Shown: positions 1 through 6,927 of the stretch, one piece after another
Layout of the letters: each line of letters opens with the position of its first letter
Numbering within the stretch: the stretch's first letter is position 1
NCBI GenBank assembly: GCA_002478115.1
Contig: DLMH01000157.1
Span: forward strand, 1 to 17,362
DNA from: Candidatus Acidiferrum typicum
GTDB lineage: Bacteria > Acidobacteriota > Terriglobia > Acidiferrales > UBA7541
DNA length: 17,362 bases
Direction of reading: 5' to 3'
The notes under the pieces: generated by a model
Seen by the model: the letters and a program-made list of their open reading frames with translations, nothing else
Told to the model about the DNA's origin: nothing
Database searches by the model: none
Program-made: the position numbers and the translations under genes

Positions 1-271
1 TTCTTCGGTAACGCGACACTAGCCTCAGAATAAAGTCTCTTCCTTGTTGCGCCGCAGCCTCTTATGTCGATAGGCATCGGACAATACCGAGACCTCCTCG
101 CGCAACATCGACGCGCAAAGCTCTCGCGACATTCAAACTCTTCTTGTATCTACAAAAATGGTATCCTCAGCCGAATCATGCCGACCCGACAGAAGAATGT
201 TCGCCGCAGCCCCGTGGAGGCCGTCTGCTTCTTATCCGGAATGGTGGATTCTTCCCGCTAAAGGAGTCCGC
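1..271. other. 5' edge region without a recognised gene
   Basis: Upstream flank of the Fic gene. Short open frames exist on the + strand (for example from 64 and 144) but none has a convincing ribosome binding site or a protein-like composition. The Fic reading frame is open back to an ATG at 158, but that extension reads like translated non-coding sequence. I see no repeat, RNA gene or clear promoter here. Confidence 0.4.
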
Positions 272-1753
272 GTGTCAGATTACAAATGGAAGTCAATCGA
301 ACCTCTTTCAGACAGTGATAAGGGCATTGATTTGATCGCGATTCGTCCCCTATATGAGACTTGGCGCGCCTCAAAAGAGAGATTACAGCAGTCGAGCCCG
401 GAGCGCCTGAAGGGCTTTAATGAGCGCCTCATTCGTCGCCTCAGCGTCGAAACCGGTATCTTAGAGCGCATCTACGACTTAGATCGGGGTACCACGGAGG
501 CATTGATCGCCCATGGTTTCGTGGAGGATCTTGTCTCTCGATCAAACACGAATATTGAGCCTTCGCGACTTGTTGACATCCTAAAAGATCAAGAAGCGGC
601 AATTCAGCTGATGATCGATTGTGTTGTCAAAAGCCGCGAGTTGACGAAGGGTGTTGTCCATGAACTCCACGCCATACTCACCCGGCACCAGGACACCACG
701 ACGGCCATCGACCAATTCGGCAATCGCCACGATATCCCACTCCTGAAAGGGAAATTCAAAGAGCAACCTAACAATCCCAGGCGCCCCGATGAGACATTGC
801 ACGAATATTGCCCCCCTATCCATGTTGATGCGGAGATGGACAATCTTCTTCGTTGGTTCTCGGGCTATGCCACGGAAGACCCGGTAATAGTCGCTGCGTG
901 GTTTCACCACCGGTTCACACAAATTCATCCTTACCAAGACGGAAATGGTCGCGTCGCCCGTGCTCTCACGACACTGATACTTATCGGCTCACAATTGTTG
1001 CCCCTTATAATAGATCGCGACCTCCGCGTTGAGTACATTAAGGCCCTCGAATCCGCCGACGCGGGCGACCTATCGACACTCGCCTCCCTGTTTGCACGGC
1101 TCGAACGGGCCGCAATCCTCCAAGCTCTCAGCGTCGACGCCGATGCTGAAATCTCTCACCAAAAGACACTTACGTCCGCGGTTATCGAGAGCCTCGTCGA
1201 CAAATTTAACAAACGACGACAGGCCAAGCTTGCTGAACTCAGACAAGTCAACTCTCTGGCTGTAGCGCTTCGTGATCAAGCACACCAGGCTCTCGAGAAT
1301 GCATTCCATGCACTTAGCGTCCCTCTTTCAGAAGTCGCTGCCCCCGAGATTCGCGTCAGCGACGGAGGTCCCGACAGGGGAAATGCGCACTGGTATAGGT
1401 TTGAGGTCGTAAGATCAGCGAACGACGCAGGAAAATTTGCTAACTTCACTGAGGACCACTATTTCGTCAAATCCTCTATTCGCGTGCAGCGAGAACGCCT
1501 CATTTTTGTTGTTTCCTTCCATCATGTGGGAAGAGAGCTTTCGGGCATCATGGAGGTGACAGCCTTCTCGAAACTTGAGTCGTTTGAAGATTCTGATGAC
1601 AGGGAGTCTGTCTCTCAAGACTTCTTCTTGTGCTCGCTCGAACCGTTCGTGTTTACCTATAAGACTAAGATGCCAGACATAGCCGACTCTTTTACGAGAT
1701 GGCTAGATGCGACAATTGCAATCGCGATTAAGGAGTACGGGGATCGGCTGTGA
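272..1753 (+). CDS. Fic-domain protein (putative AMP transferase)
   Basis: Fic enzymes usually transfer AMP from ATP to a hydroxyl side chain of a target protein. The signature HPYQDGNGRVAR lies at residues 219-230 (catalytic His219, anion-binding DGNGR, Arg230). It differs from the textbook HxFx motif only by Tyr for Phe. A Pro-Pro...Met segment near 181-189 fits the substrate flap that precedes the core. Near the N-terminus, TGILER (61-66) sits where class II Fic proteins carry the autoinhibitory motif [S/T]xxxE[G/N]. The glutamate is kept (Glu65) but the following Gly/Asn is Arg. The last ~190 residues are an unrecognised C-terminal domain. I chose the GTG at 272 because AAGGAG (261-266) lies 5 nt upstream. 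This gives 493 aa; the ATG at 158 would add 38 residues with no family look. The gene stands alone, with more mixed codon use than the hydrogenase genes, which may mean transfer. The target is unknown. Confidence 0.93.
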   Translation: MSDYKWKSIEPLSDSDKGIDLIAIRPLYETWRASKERLQQSSPERLKGFNERLIRRLSVETGILERIYDLDRGTTEALIAHGFVEDLVSRSNTNIEPSRLVDILKDQEAAIQLMIDCVVKSRELTKGVVHELHAILTRHQDTTTAIDQFGNRHDIPLLKGKFKEQPNNPRRPDETLHEYCPPIHVDAEMDNLLRWFSGYATEDPVIVAAWFHHRFTQIHPYQDGNGRVARALTTLILIGSQLLPLIIDRDLRVEYIKALESADAGDLSTLASLFARLERAAILQALSVDADAEISHQKTLTSAVIESLVDKFNKRRQAKLAELRQVNSLAVALRDQAHQALENAFHALSVPLSEVAAPEIRVSDGGPDRGNAHWYRFEVVRSANDAGKFANFTEDHYFVKSSIRVQRERLIFVVSFHHVGRELSGIMEVTAFSKLESFEDSDDRESVSQDFFLCSLEPFVFTYKTKMPDIADSFTRWLDATIAIAIKEYGDRL

Positions 1754-2061
1754 CAAGCCGGGTGGCGCCCTTTAGACTGGAGCTTTGCATGGCTGCTGGT
1801 TCGATGCTTCTCAGTTTCTGTTCACACACCTCATTATTCCTTTGGGCCAGAGTTCATTGTTGAGTGCTGCTGCGGCAGCGCAGCCCCCCTCTCTCGTCAC
1901 CATTCCACCCAGCTTTTCGCAGCCAAGATCGCCTTTCCACAGCCTTTTGGTCGAACCTCACACGATTCTGTGCGCTGCGTCACTGACGCCATGTTTGGCT
2001 TGGAACGATAGTGCCCCGTCCGTTCATCAACTTTTGACGGTCCGCACCAGGGGGTTCTCCC
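1754..2061. other. Hydrogenase upstream region
   Basis: Gap of 308 nt between the Fic gene and hyaA. An open frame runs through it on the + strand (from 1785), but it lacks a ribosome binding site, has a compositionally odd translation and runs into hyaA in another frame, so I do not call it. The stretch holds a small GCTGC/GCAGC hairpin (1866-1879), the symmetric element at 1977-1989 and a GAACG/CGTTC pair (2003-2007, 2021-2025). I see no good sigma-70 or sigma-54 promoter match. Confidence 0.4.
1977..1989. promoter_or_regulatory. Inverted repeat upstream of hyaA, possible operator
   Basis: GCGTCA and TGACGC form a perfect dyad around a single C, centred about 79 nt before the hyaA start codon. 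The size and position fit a dimeric regulator site for the hydrogenase operon. A 13-bp dyad can also arise by chance in GC-rich DNA. No regulator gene is nearby to support the idea. Confidence 0.25.
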
Positions 2062-3174
2062 GTGAACAACCTATCTTTTCTGTCCACTTACGATGTCCTG
2101 CGTCAGCATGGCGTCGATCGCAGGGACTTTCTCCGCTTCTGTGTCACCACCGCCGCGGCTATGGGTCTGGAAGCTTCCATGGTTCCCACGGTTGTCGCCG
2201 CGATGGAGACCAAGCCCCGCATCCCCGTCATCTGGCTCCATGGCCTCGAGTGCACCTGTTGCAGCGAATCCTTTATCCGCTCCTCCCACCCCATCGCTCA
2301 GGACATCATCCTCAACATGATCTCCCTCGACTACGATGATACCCTCCAGGCGGCCGCCGGCTTCCAAGTCGAAGCAATTCGCAAAAAACTCATTAAGGAT
2401 CACCCCGGCGGCTATCTCCTTGCCGTTGAAGGCAATGCTCCCACCAAGGATGGCGGCGTATACTGCACCGTCGGCGGCGATACCTTTCTGAACGTCCTCA
2501 AAGAAACCGCCGAACACGCCAAAGCCATCGTTGCCTGGGGCTCCTGCGCCTCCAATGGCTGCGTCCAGGCCGCTCATCCCAATCCCACCGGCGCCATGCC
2601 CGTCCACAAGCTCATCACGGACAAGCCCATCATCAACGTGCCCGGCTGCCCGCCCATCGCCGAGGTCATGACCGGCGTCCTCACCTACATCCTCACCTTC
2701 GACGCCCTGCCCGAACTCGATCGCATCGGCCGCCCGAAAATGTTCTATGGCCAGCGCATTCACGATAAGTGCTACCGCCGCGCCTTCTTCGACGCCGGAC
2801 AATTCGTCGAGTCTTGGGACGACGACGGCGCTCGCAAGGGCTGGTGCCTCTACAAAATGGGCTGCCGCGGTCCAACAACTTACAATTCCTGCTCCACCTT
2901 CAAATGGAACAACGGCGTTTCGTTCCCCATCGGCTCCGGCCATGGCTGCATTGGCTGCAGCGAAGCCGGTTTCTGGGACAACGGTCCGTTCTACCAGCGC
3001 CTCTCGAACGTCGTGGTTCCCGGCATTGATGCCACTCCCAATACGATCGGCGAAGTCCTCGGTGCCGCCGCCGTCATTGGCGTGGGTTCCCACCTCGTTT
3101 CAACCGTCGTCCGCCAGAATGCCCGCAAGGTTCATGTGGACGACACTCCGCCCTCCGGCGACAAAGGCGAATAA
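2062..3174 (+). CDS. hyaA: [NiFe]-hydrogenase small subunit, six-cysteine O2-tolerant type
   Basis: Electron-transfer subunit of a group 1 membrane-bound uptake hydrogenase (370 aa). A Tat signal is visible: Arg20-Arg21 in RRDFLRF, then a hydrophobic stretch and likely cleavage after Ala47. With that cleavage, every cluster ligand matches mature E. coli Hyd-1 numbering with a constant offset of 47. Proximal cluster: Cys64, 67, 162, 196 plus the two extra cysteines Cys66 (CTCC) and Cys167 (GCVQAA). Distal cluster: His234, Cys237, Cys262, Cys268. Medial [3Fe-4S]: Cys277, 296, 299. The extra pair replaces the glycines of standard enzymes and marks the [4Fe-3S] cluster of oxygen-tolerant hydrogenases. 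A C-terminal hydrophobic helix (about 330-350) anchors it in the membrane. The start is GTG with AGGGGG (2049-2054) 7 nt upstream. It is the first gene of the hyaABCD operon, 9 nt before hyaB. Group 1d fits best; 1f is not excluded. Confidence 0.97.
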   Translation: MNNLSFLSTYDVLRQHGVDRRDFLRFCVTTAAAMGLEASMVPTVVAAMETKPRIPVIWLHGLECTCCSESFIRSSHPIAQDIILNMISLDYDDTLQAAAGFQVEAIRKKLIKDHPGGYLLAVEGNAPTKDGGVYCTVGGDTFLNVLKETAEHAKAIVAWGSCASNGCVQAAHPNPTGAMPVHKLITDKPIINVPGCPPIAEVMTGVLTYILTFDALPELDRIGRPKMFYGQRIHDKCYRRAFFDAGQFVESWDDDGARKGWCLYKMGCRGPTTYNSCSTFKWNNGVSFPIGSGHGCIGCSEAGFWDNGPFYQRLSNVVVPGIDATPNTIGEVLGAAAVIGVGSHLVSTVVRQNARKVHVDDTPPSGDKGE

Positions 3175-3183
3175 AGGTGCTCT

Positions 3184-4908
3184 ATGACTGTACGCGTCGT
3201 TGTTGATCCCGTCACTCGCATTGAAGGGCATCTCCGCATCGAGGCCATGCTCAATGACTCCGGCCACGTCGGCGACGCCATGTCTTCCGGCACCATGTGG
3301 CGCGGCCTGGAGGTCATCCTCCAGGGGCGCGACCCGCGCGACGCCTGGGCCTTCTGCGAACGCATCTGCGGCGTCTGCACCACCGTTCACGCCCTCGCCT
3401 CCGTGCGCTGCGTCGAAAATGCCCTCGGCATCACAGTCCCCAAGAATGCCGAAATCATTCGCAACATCATGTTCCTCACCCAGATGGTGCAGGATCACGT
3501 CATCCACTTCTATCACCTGCACGCTCTCGACTGGGTGGACATCGTCTCCGCGCTGAAGGCCGATCCCGTGGCCACCGCCGCTCTCGCGCAAAAGGTTTCT
3601 CCCAGCGCGGAAAAAGCCAGCCCCGGCTACTTCCGCGATATCGCCACCACCCTCAAAAAGTATGTGGACTCCGGCCAGCTCGGCCTTTTCGACAACGCCT
3701 ACTGGGGCCATCCCGCCTACAAGCTTCCTCCCGAAGCCAACCTGATGGCGGTTGCCCACTACCTCGAAGCCCTCAAGTGGCAAAAGGAAATCATCAAGAT
3801 TCACACCGTTTTCGGCGGCAAGAATCCCCACCCGAACTATCTCGTCGGTGGCATGGCTTCCGCCATCAACCTGCAAGGCGACAGCGCGATCAACATTGAA
3901 CGCCTCAACATGGTCAAGGACCTCATCACGCAAGCCAAGCAGATCGTGGACACGCTCTACATTCCCGACCTGCTCGCCGTCGCTTCCTTCTACCCTGAAT
4001 GGACGCAGATCGGCGGTGGTCTCGGCAACTACCTCGCCTACGGCGACATTCCGCAGCACGGCATCAGCGATGTCTCCAGCTTCAAGTTCCCCCGCGGCGC
4101 CATTCTTAACAAGAATCTCGCCGAGGTTCTTCCTGTTGATCCGGCCGACGCCGGCCAGGTCCAGGAAGAAATCACTCATTCGTGGTACGAGTATTCCGGT
4201 GGCAAGACTGCTCTTCATCCCTGGGAAGGCGAAACTTCTCCCAAGTACACTGGTCCGAAGCCGCCCTACACCCAGCTCGACGAAAACGCCAAGTATTCCT
4301 GGCTGAAGACGCCGCGCTGGAAAGGCAACGCCATGGAAGTGGGCCCGCTCGCCCGCGTCCTTATCGGCTTCGCCAGCGGCCACGGCGATTTCAAGGAAGT
4401 GGTCACCGCCGCGCTTGGCGCTCTGAAGATTCCCGCTGCCGCGCTCTTCTCCACGCTGGGCCGCACCGCCGCCCGCGGCCTCGAAACGCAACTCGCCGTT
4501 CAGTGGCTCAAGGACGAGTTCGACAACCTCATCGCCAATCTCAAGGCTGGCGATTCCACCACCGCGGACACCTCCAAGTGGGAACCCTCCACCTGGCCTG
4601 CCGAAGCCAAGGGCTACGGTTTCACGGAAGCTCCCCGCGGCGCGCTCTGCCACTGGATCCACATCAAGGACGCCAAAATCGCCAATTACCAGATCGTGGT
4701 TCCTTCAACCTGGAATGCTTCGCCCAAGGACGCCAAGGGCCAGCACGGCGCATACGAATCTGCCCTGCTCGGCACACCCATGGCCGACCCCAAGCGTCCC
4801 CTGGAAATCTTGCGCACCATCCACTCCTTCGATCCTTGCCTCGCCTGCGCTTCTCACGTCATCGGCAAGGATGGCCGCAAGCTTTCCGAATTCCTGATTC
4901 GCGTCTAG
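3184..4908 (+). CDS. hyaB: [NiFe]-hydrogenase large (catalytic) subunit
   Basis: Carries the Ni-Fe(CN)2CO site that splits H2 (574 aa, normal for group 1). The L1 motif RICGVC supplies Cys62 and Cys65. The C-terminal L2 motif DPCLACASH supplies Cys552 and Cys555 and ends at His558. The 16 residues after His558 (starting VIGKDG) are the peptide that a HyaD-type protease removes after nickel insertion, so hyaD three genes on is the expected partner. There is no signal peptide; the folded heterodimer should ride through the Tat system on HyaA. An additional cysteine, Cys58, lies four residues before Cys62 (FCERICGVC). E. coli HyaB, as I recall it, has valine there. The ribosome binding site AAAGG (3173-3177) overlaps the hyaA stop codon, implying coupled translation. 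The coding strand is C-rich with many CTC leucines. Confidence 0.97.
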   Translation: MTVRVVVDPVTRIEGHLRIEAMLNDSGHVGDAMSSGTMWRGLEVILQGRDPRDAWAFCERICGVCTTVHALASVRCVENALGITVPKNAEIIRNIMFLTQMVQDHVIHFYHLHALDWVDIVSALKADPVATAALAQKVSPSAEKASPGYFRDIATTLKKYVDSGQLGLFDNAYWGHPAYKLPPEANLMAVAHYLEALKWQKEIIKIHTVFGGKNPHPNYLVGGMASAINLQGDSAINIERLNMVKDLITQAKQIVDTLYIPDLLAVASFYPEWTQIGGGLGNYLAYGDIPQHGISDVSSFKFPRGAILNKNLAEVLPVDPADAGQVQEEITHSWYEYSGGKTALHPWEGETSPKYTGPKPPYTQLDENAKYSWLKTPRWKGNAMEVGPLARVLIGFASGHGDFKEVVTAALGALKIPAAALFSTLGRTAARGLETQLAVQWLKDEFDNLIANLKAGDSTTADTSKWEPSTWPAEAKGYGFTEAPRGALCHWIHIKDAKIANYQIVVPSTWNASPKDAKGQHGAYESALLGTPMADPKRPLEILRTIHSFDPCLACASHVIGKDGRKLSEFLIRV

Positions 4909-4917
4909 GAGGCGGCT

Positions 4918-5655
4918 ATGGCAAAAGTCATTCAGCCGTTTGATCCGAAAGATGTCGTCGCCCATCCGGAGGCATATTTCCGCCGCGCCTACGTCTGGCA
5001 AGTGCCCGTTCGCATCACGCACTGGGTCAGCGCGCTCTGCGTCACCGTACTGTTCCTGACGGGCCTGTACATCGCTTCGCCCATCCTCGCTCCCAGCGGT
5101 GAGCCCGCGCACCACTTCGTCATGGGCCGCATCCGGCAGATCCACTTTGCCGCGGGCATTATCTTCGTCATCAGCTTTCTTGTGCGCATCTACTGGTTCT
5201 GGGCCGGCAACAATTACGCCCGCTCCGGTTTCCCATTTGTGTGGCGCGCCAGTTGGTGGCGCGATCTTTTTCGTCAGGCCACCGACTATCTGAGGCTCGA
5301 ACGCGGCCACGTCCATCTTGGCCACAACGCCCTGGGCGGCTCTGCTTACACTTTCTTCGTCATCTTCCTCGGTTGGGTGCAGATCTTCACCGGCCTCGCT
5401 CTTTATTCGGAGACAAATCCCGCCGGCATCCTCAACAAGCTTTTTGGCTGGGTCATTCCTTTGCTCGGCAATTCCTACAGGACCCACATGATTCATCACC
5501 TGGTGGCGTGGGCCTTCCCCATCTTCGCTCTCTTGCACATCTACATCGTTACTTACGACTCCACGCAATACGGCAATGGCCTGATCACTTCCATCATTTC
5601 AGGCTACAAGTTCTATCGTCAGGGAGACATCCGCAATGATGAGTGGTTATCTTAA
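4918..5655 (+). CDS. hyaC: [NiFe]-hydrogenase b-type cytochrome subunit
   Basis: Integral membrane di-heme cytochrome b that takes electrons from the small subunit and passes them to quinone (245 aa, close to the family's usual size). Four hydrophobic helices are visible at about 32-54, 71-95, 139-162 and 190-212. Histidines suited to heme ligation include His35 (ITHW), His76 (QIHF), His193/His194 (MIHH) and His207 (LLHIY). The family N-terminal pattern VRITHWVSALCVTVLFLTG is clear. AGGAGG (4907-4912) overlaps the hyaB stop and lies 5 nt before the ATG. The last 20 nt overlap hyaD. Its presence shows that the complex is membrane-bound and respiratory rather than soluble. Confidence 0.96.
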   Translation: MAKVIQPFDPKDVVAHPEAYFRRAYVWQVPVRITHWVSALCVTVLFLTGLYIASPILAPSGEPAHHFVMGRIRQIHFAAGIIFVISFLVRIYWFWAGNNYARSGFPFVWRASWWRDLFRQATDYLRLERGHVHLGHNALGGSAYTFFVIFLGWVQIFTGLALYSETNPAGILNKLFGWVIPLLGNSYRTHMIHHLVAWAFPIFALLHIYIVTYDSTQYGNGLITSIISGYKFYRQGDIRNDEWLS

Positions 5656-6136
5656 TTTCCTGCGCGAGCCCGCGCCCATTCTCGTCCTAGGCCTTGGCAA
5701 CACCCTTCTCAGCGATGACGGTGTCGGCCCCGCCCTTCTCGACCACCTTTCCATCTCCGCCCAGCGCTGGGAAGGCCAGGTTGAGTTCATGGATGGTGGC
5801 ACGCAGGGCCTCGCGCTCCTCGGACGCCTCTGCGGCCGCAAAGCCCTCATCATCGTAGATGCCGTGAAAACCGGCGCGCCTCCCGGCACCGTCCATCGCA
5901 TGACCCTCGGCGAACTGCGCAGCGCCAATCCCGGCCGCGCCGGTTCCGCGCACGAAGGCAACGCCGGCGAACTCCTCGCCGCCGCGCAACTCCTCGATGA
6001 ACTTCCCGATCGCCTGTTCGTTGTCGGCGTCGAACCCAAGAAGATCGCCACGGGCCACGGCCTTTCCGCTCCCGTCAAGCGCGCGCTCCCTGAAGCCTCC
6101 AAAGAGGTTCACGAACTCCTCACCCAGCTCTGCTGA
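5636..6136 (+). CDS. hyaD: Hydrogenase maturation endopeptidase
   Basis: Nickel-sensing protease of the HyaD/HybD/HycI family (166 aa). It cuts the C-terminal peptide of the large subunit after the last ligand region, closing the active site. The N-terminal LGLGNTLLSDDGVG motif is intact. The expected nickel-probing residues are Asp28 (Glu16 in HybD, Asp in HycI), Asp75 (VDAVKTG) and His106 (SAHEGN). The gene overlaps hyaC by 20 nt and closes the operon. Tandem ATGs at 5636 and 5639 are both usable; AGGGAGA (5621-5627) is 8 nt before the first. No accessory hyp genes follow, so HypA-F must act from elsewhere in the genome. Confidence 0.94.
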   Translation: MMSGYLNFLREPAPILVLGLGNTLLSDDGVGPALLDHLSISAQRWEGQVEFMDGGTQGLALLGRLCGRKALIIVDAVKTGAPPGTVHRMTLGELRSANPGRAGSAHEGNAGELLAAAQLLDELPDRLFVVGVEPKKIATGHGLSAPVKRALPEASKEVHELLTQLC

Positions 6137-6170
6137 CCCTCGCCGCCTCCTGGTCATACCGCCTGCCCTG

Positions 6171-6185
6171 AGCGCCGTGGGCGCG
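6171..6185 (+). repeat. Short interspersed element, copy 1 (AGCGCCGTGGGCGCG)
   Basis: AGCGCCGT-R-GGCGCG occurs here and at 6752-6766, inside both gaps that flank the VOC gene. GCGCC and GGCGC can form a 5-bp stem. There is no T-run, so it is not a convincing terminator for hyaABCD. The recurrence suggests an interspersed intergenic repeat. Confidence 0.4.
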
Positions 6186-6266
6186 GCACGCGCCTTCAAA
6201 TGTGCGCCGGGTGCACCTCGATACATCCGCTGGACTCCTTGAAGTGCTATCCTCTGCGCGTCTGCC

Positions 6267-6647
6267 ATGTCCACACACTCCGACCCCCGCCAGCCGGAAT
6301 TCCACTTCGATTGTGTGTTCCACTACGTCTCCCACATGGACCTGGCGATCCGTTTCTATCGCGACATTCTTGGCTTCAAGCTCATCTCACGCGACGTCGT
6401 CGCTCGCTTCGATATTGATGGTGTCCTGTTTGAACTCGTGCCTGCTTCCGTCAAGGGCAGCCTGCTAACTCCAGGCAACGCGCGTCTCTGCCTGCGCGTG
6501 GAAAATGTCCAGCAGGCGCTGAACGATTTGCGAGCCAAGAGTGTGCGCATCGGTCCGGCCGTGGACAAAGGCGCCGGCGTGCTCGGCTCTTTTGAAGACC
6601 CCGAAGGAAACGAAATCTGTCTTTGGCAGTATCACCAAAAGACGTAG
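6267..6647 (+). CDS. VOC / glyoxalase-fold protein
   Basis: Single-domain vicinal oxygen chelate protein of 126 aa, the size of one pair of beta-alpha-beta-beta-beta modules. The first module has the usual pattern of a histidine before the helix (His19) and DLAIRFYRDILGF (25-37). The second ends with FEDPEGNEICLW (109-120), whose Glu116 is a typical metal ligand. Family members include glyoxalase I, dioxygenases and fosfomycin-resistance enzymes; nothing here selects a substrate. No Shine-Dalgarno sequence is visible before the ATG. It lies 130 nt after hyaD on the same strand with the same C-rich codon style. It could be read from the hydrogenase transcript, but I see no functional link. Confidence 0.88.
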   Translation: MSTHSDPRQPEFHFDCVFHYVSHMDLAIRFYRDILGFKLISRDVVARFDIDGVLFELVPASVKGSLLTPGNARLCLRVENVQQALNDLRAKSVRIGPAVDKGAGVLGSFEDPEGNEICLWQYHQKT

Positions 6648-6660
6648 AGGCACGATACAC

Positions 6661-6797
6661 CTGTCCCGACTCCCGTCGGGATCGGGCCCGCCCTCTCACC
6701 AGCCCCCCACCCGCTTTGTCATCCCGAGCGGAGCGAGGGATCTGCTTTCCCAGCGCCGTAGGCGCGCCAGAAGTTAGCCCAGGGCGCCAGCCCTGGG
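6661..6797. repeat. Composite island of interspersed inverted repeats
   Basis: Four repeat-like units stand head to tail in a non-coding gap. First, a hairpin with arms TCCCGAC/GTCGGGA (6664-6681). Second, a GAGCGGAGCGAGGGATCT box (6718-6743 including flanks), which recurs at 17280-17305 as GAGCGAAGCGAAGGATCT. Third, AGCGCCGTAGGCGCG (6752-6766), which recurs at 6171-6185. Fourth, a hairpin with arms CCCAGGGC/GCCCTGGG and a 4-nt loop (6778-6797). Similar boxes recur, from memory, in acidobacterial and other intergenic regions, where they yield spurious ORFs. The first hairpin could also serve as an attenuator after the VOC gene, but it lacks a T-run. Confidence 0.6.
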
Positions 6798-6927
6798 TAC
6801 ATGGTGCATAAAGATTCCGAGCACCGGACGTGCGACACCCAGATTCCTCTTAACTGCGCATGTCTTTGCCACCCGCCAGGCATGGGGATTGACGCTTTTC
6901 AGTGGAGGCGATATAAAGGCCGCGTCA

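Noticed and set aside
158..271. ATG start at 158 for the Fic protein
   Set aside because: It would add 38 residues of non-family sequence. The GTG at 272 has a strong AAGGAG at proper spacing and starts where similar proteins start.
1785..2339. 184-codon open frame overlapping the start of hyaA
   Set aside because: No ribosome binding site, Ser/Pro/His-rich translation typical of out-of-frame reading, and it runs deep into hyaA.
2071..3093. Long open frame on the - strand opposite hyaA
   Set aside because: Antisense shadow of the small subunit, rich in Gly/Ala/Asp with no domain pattern.
3100..4662. Long open frame on the - strand opposite hyaB
   Set aside because: It mirrors the codon bias of hyaB, lacks a ribosome binding site and has a low-complexity Gly/Val/Asp-rich translation. 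The + strand carries unmistakable hydrogenase motifs.
2062..4908. Assignment of the hydrogenase to group 1h (high-affinity actinobacterial type)
   Set aside because: Group 1h small subunits lack the twin extra cysteines and differ at the proximal ligands. The present subunit matches the Hyd-1 type throughout, with Tat signal, C-terminal anchor and a HyaC cytochrome.
6137..6266. Intrinsic terminator after hyaD
   Set aside because: The only stem (GCGCC/GGCGC) is 5 bp and has no T-run, so I list it as a repeat instead.
6648..6927. Small ORFs across the repeat island
   Set aside because: Their translations are simply the read-through of interspersed repeats, a known source of spurious annotations.
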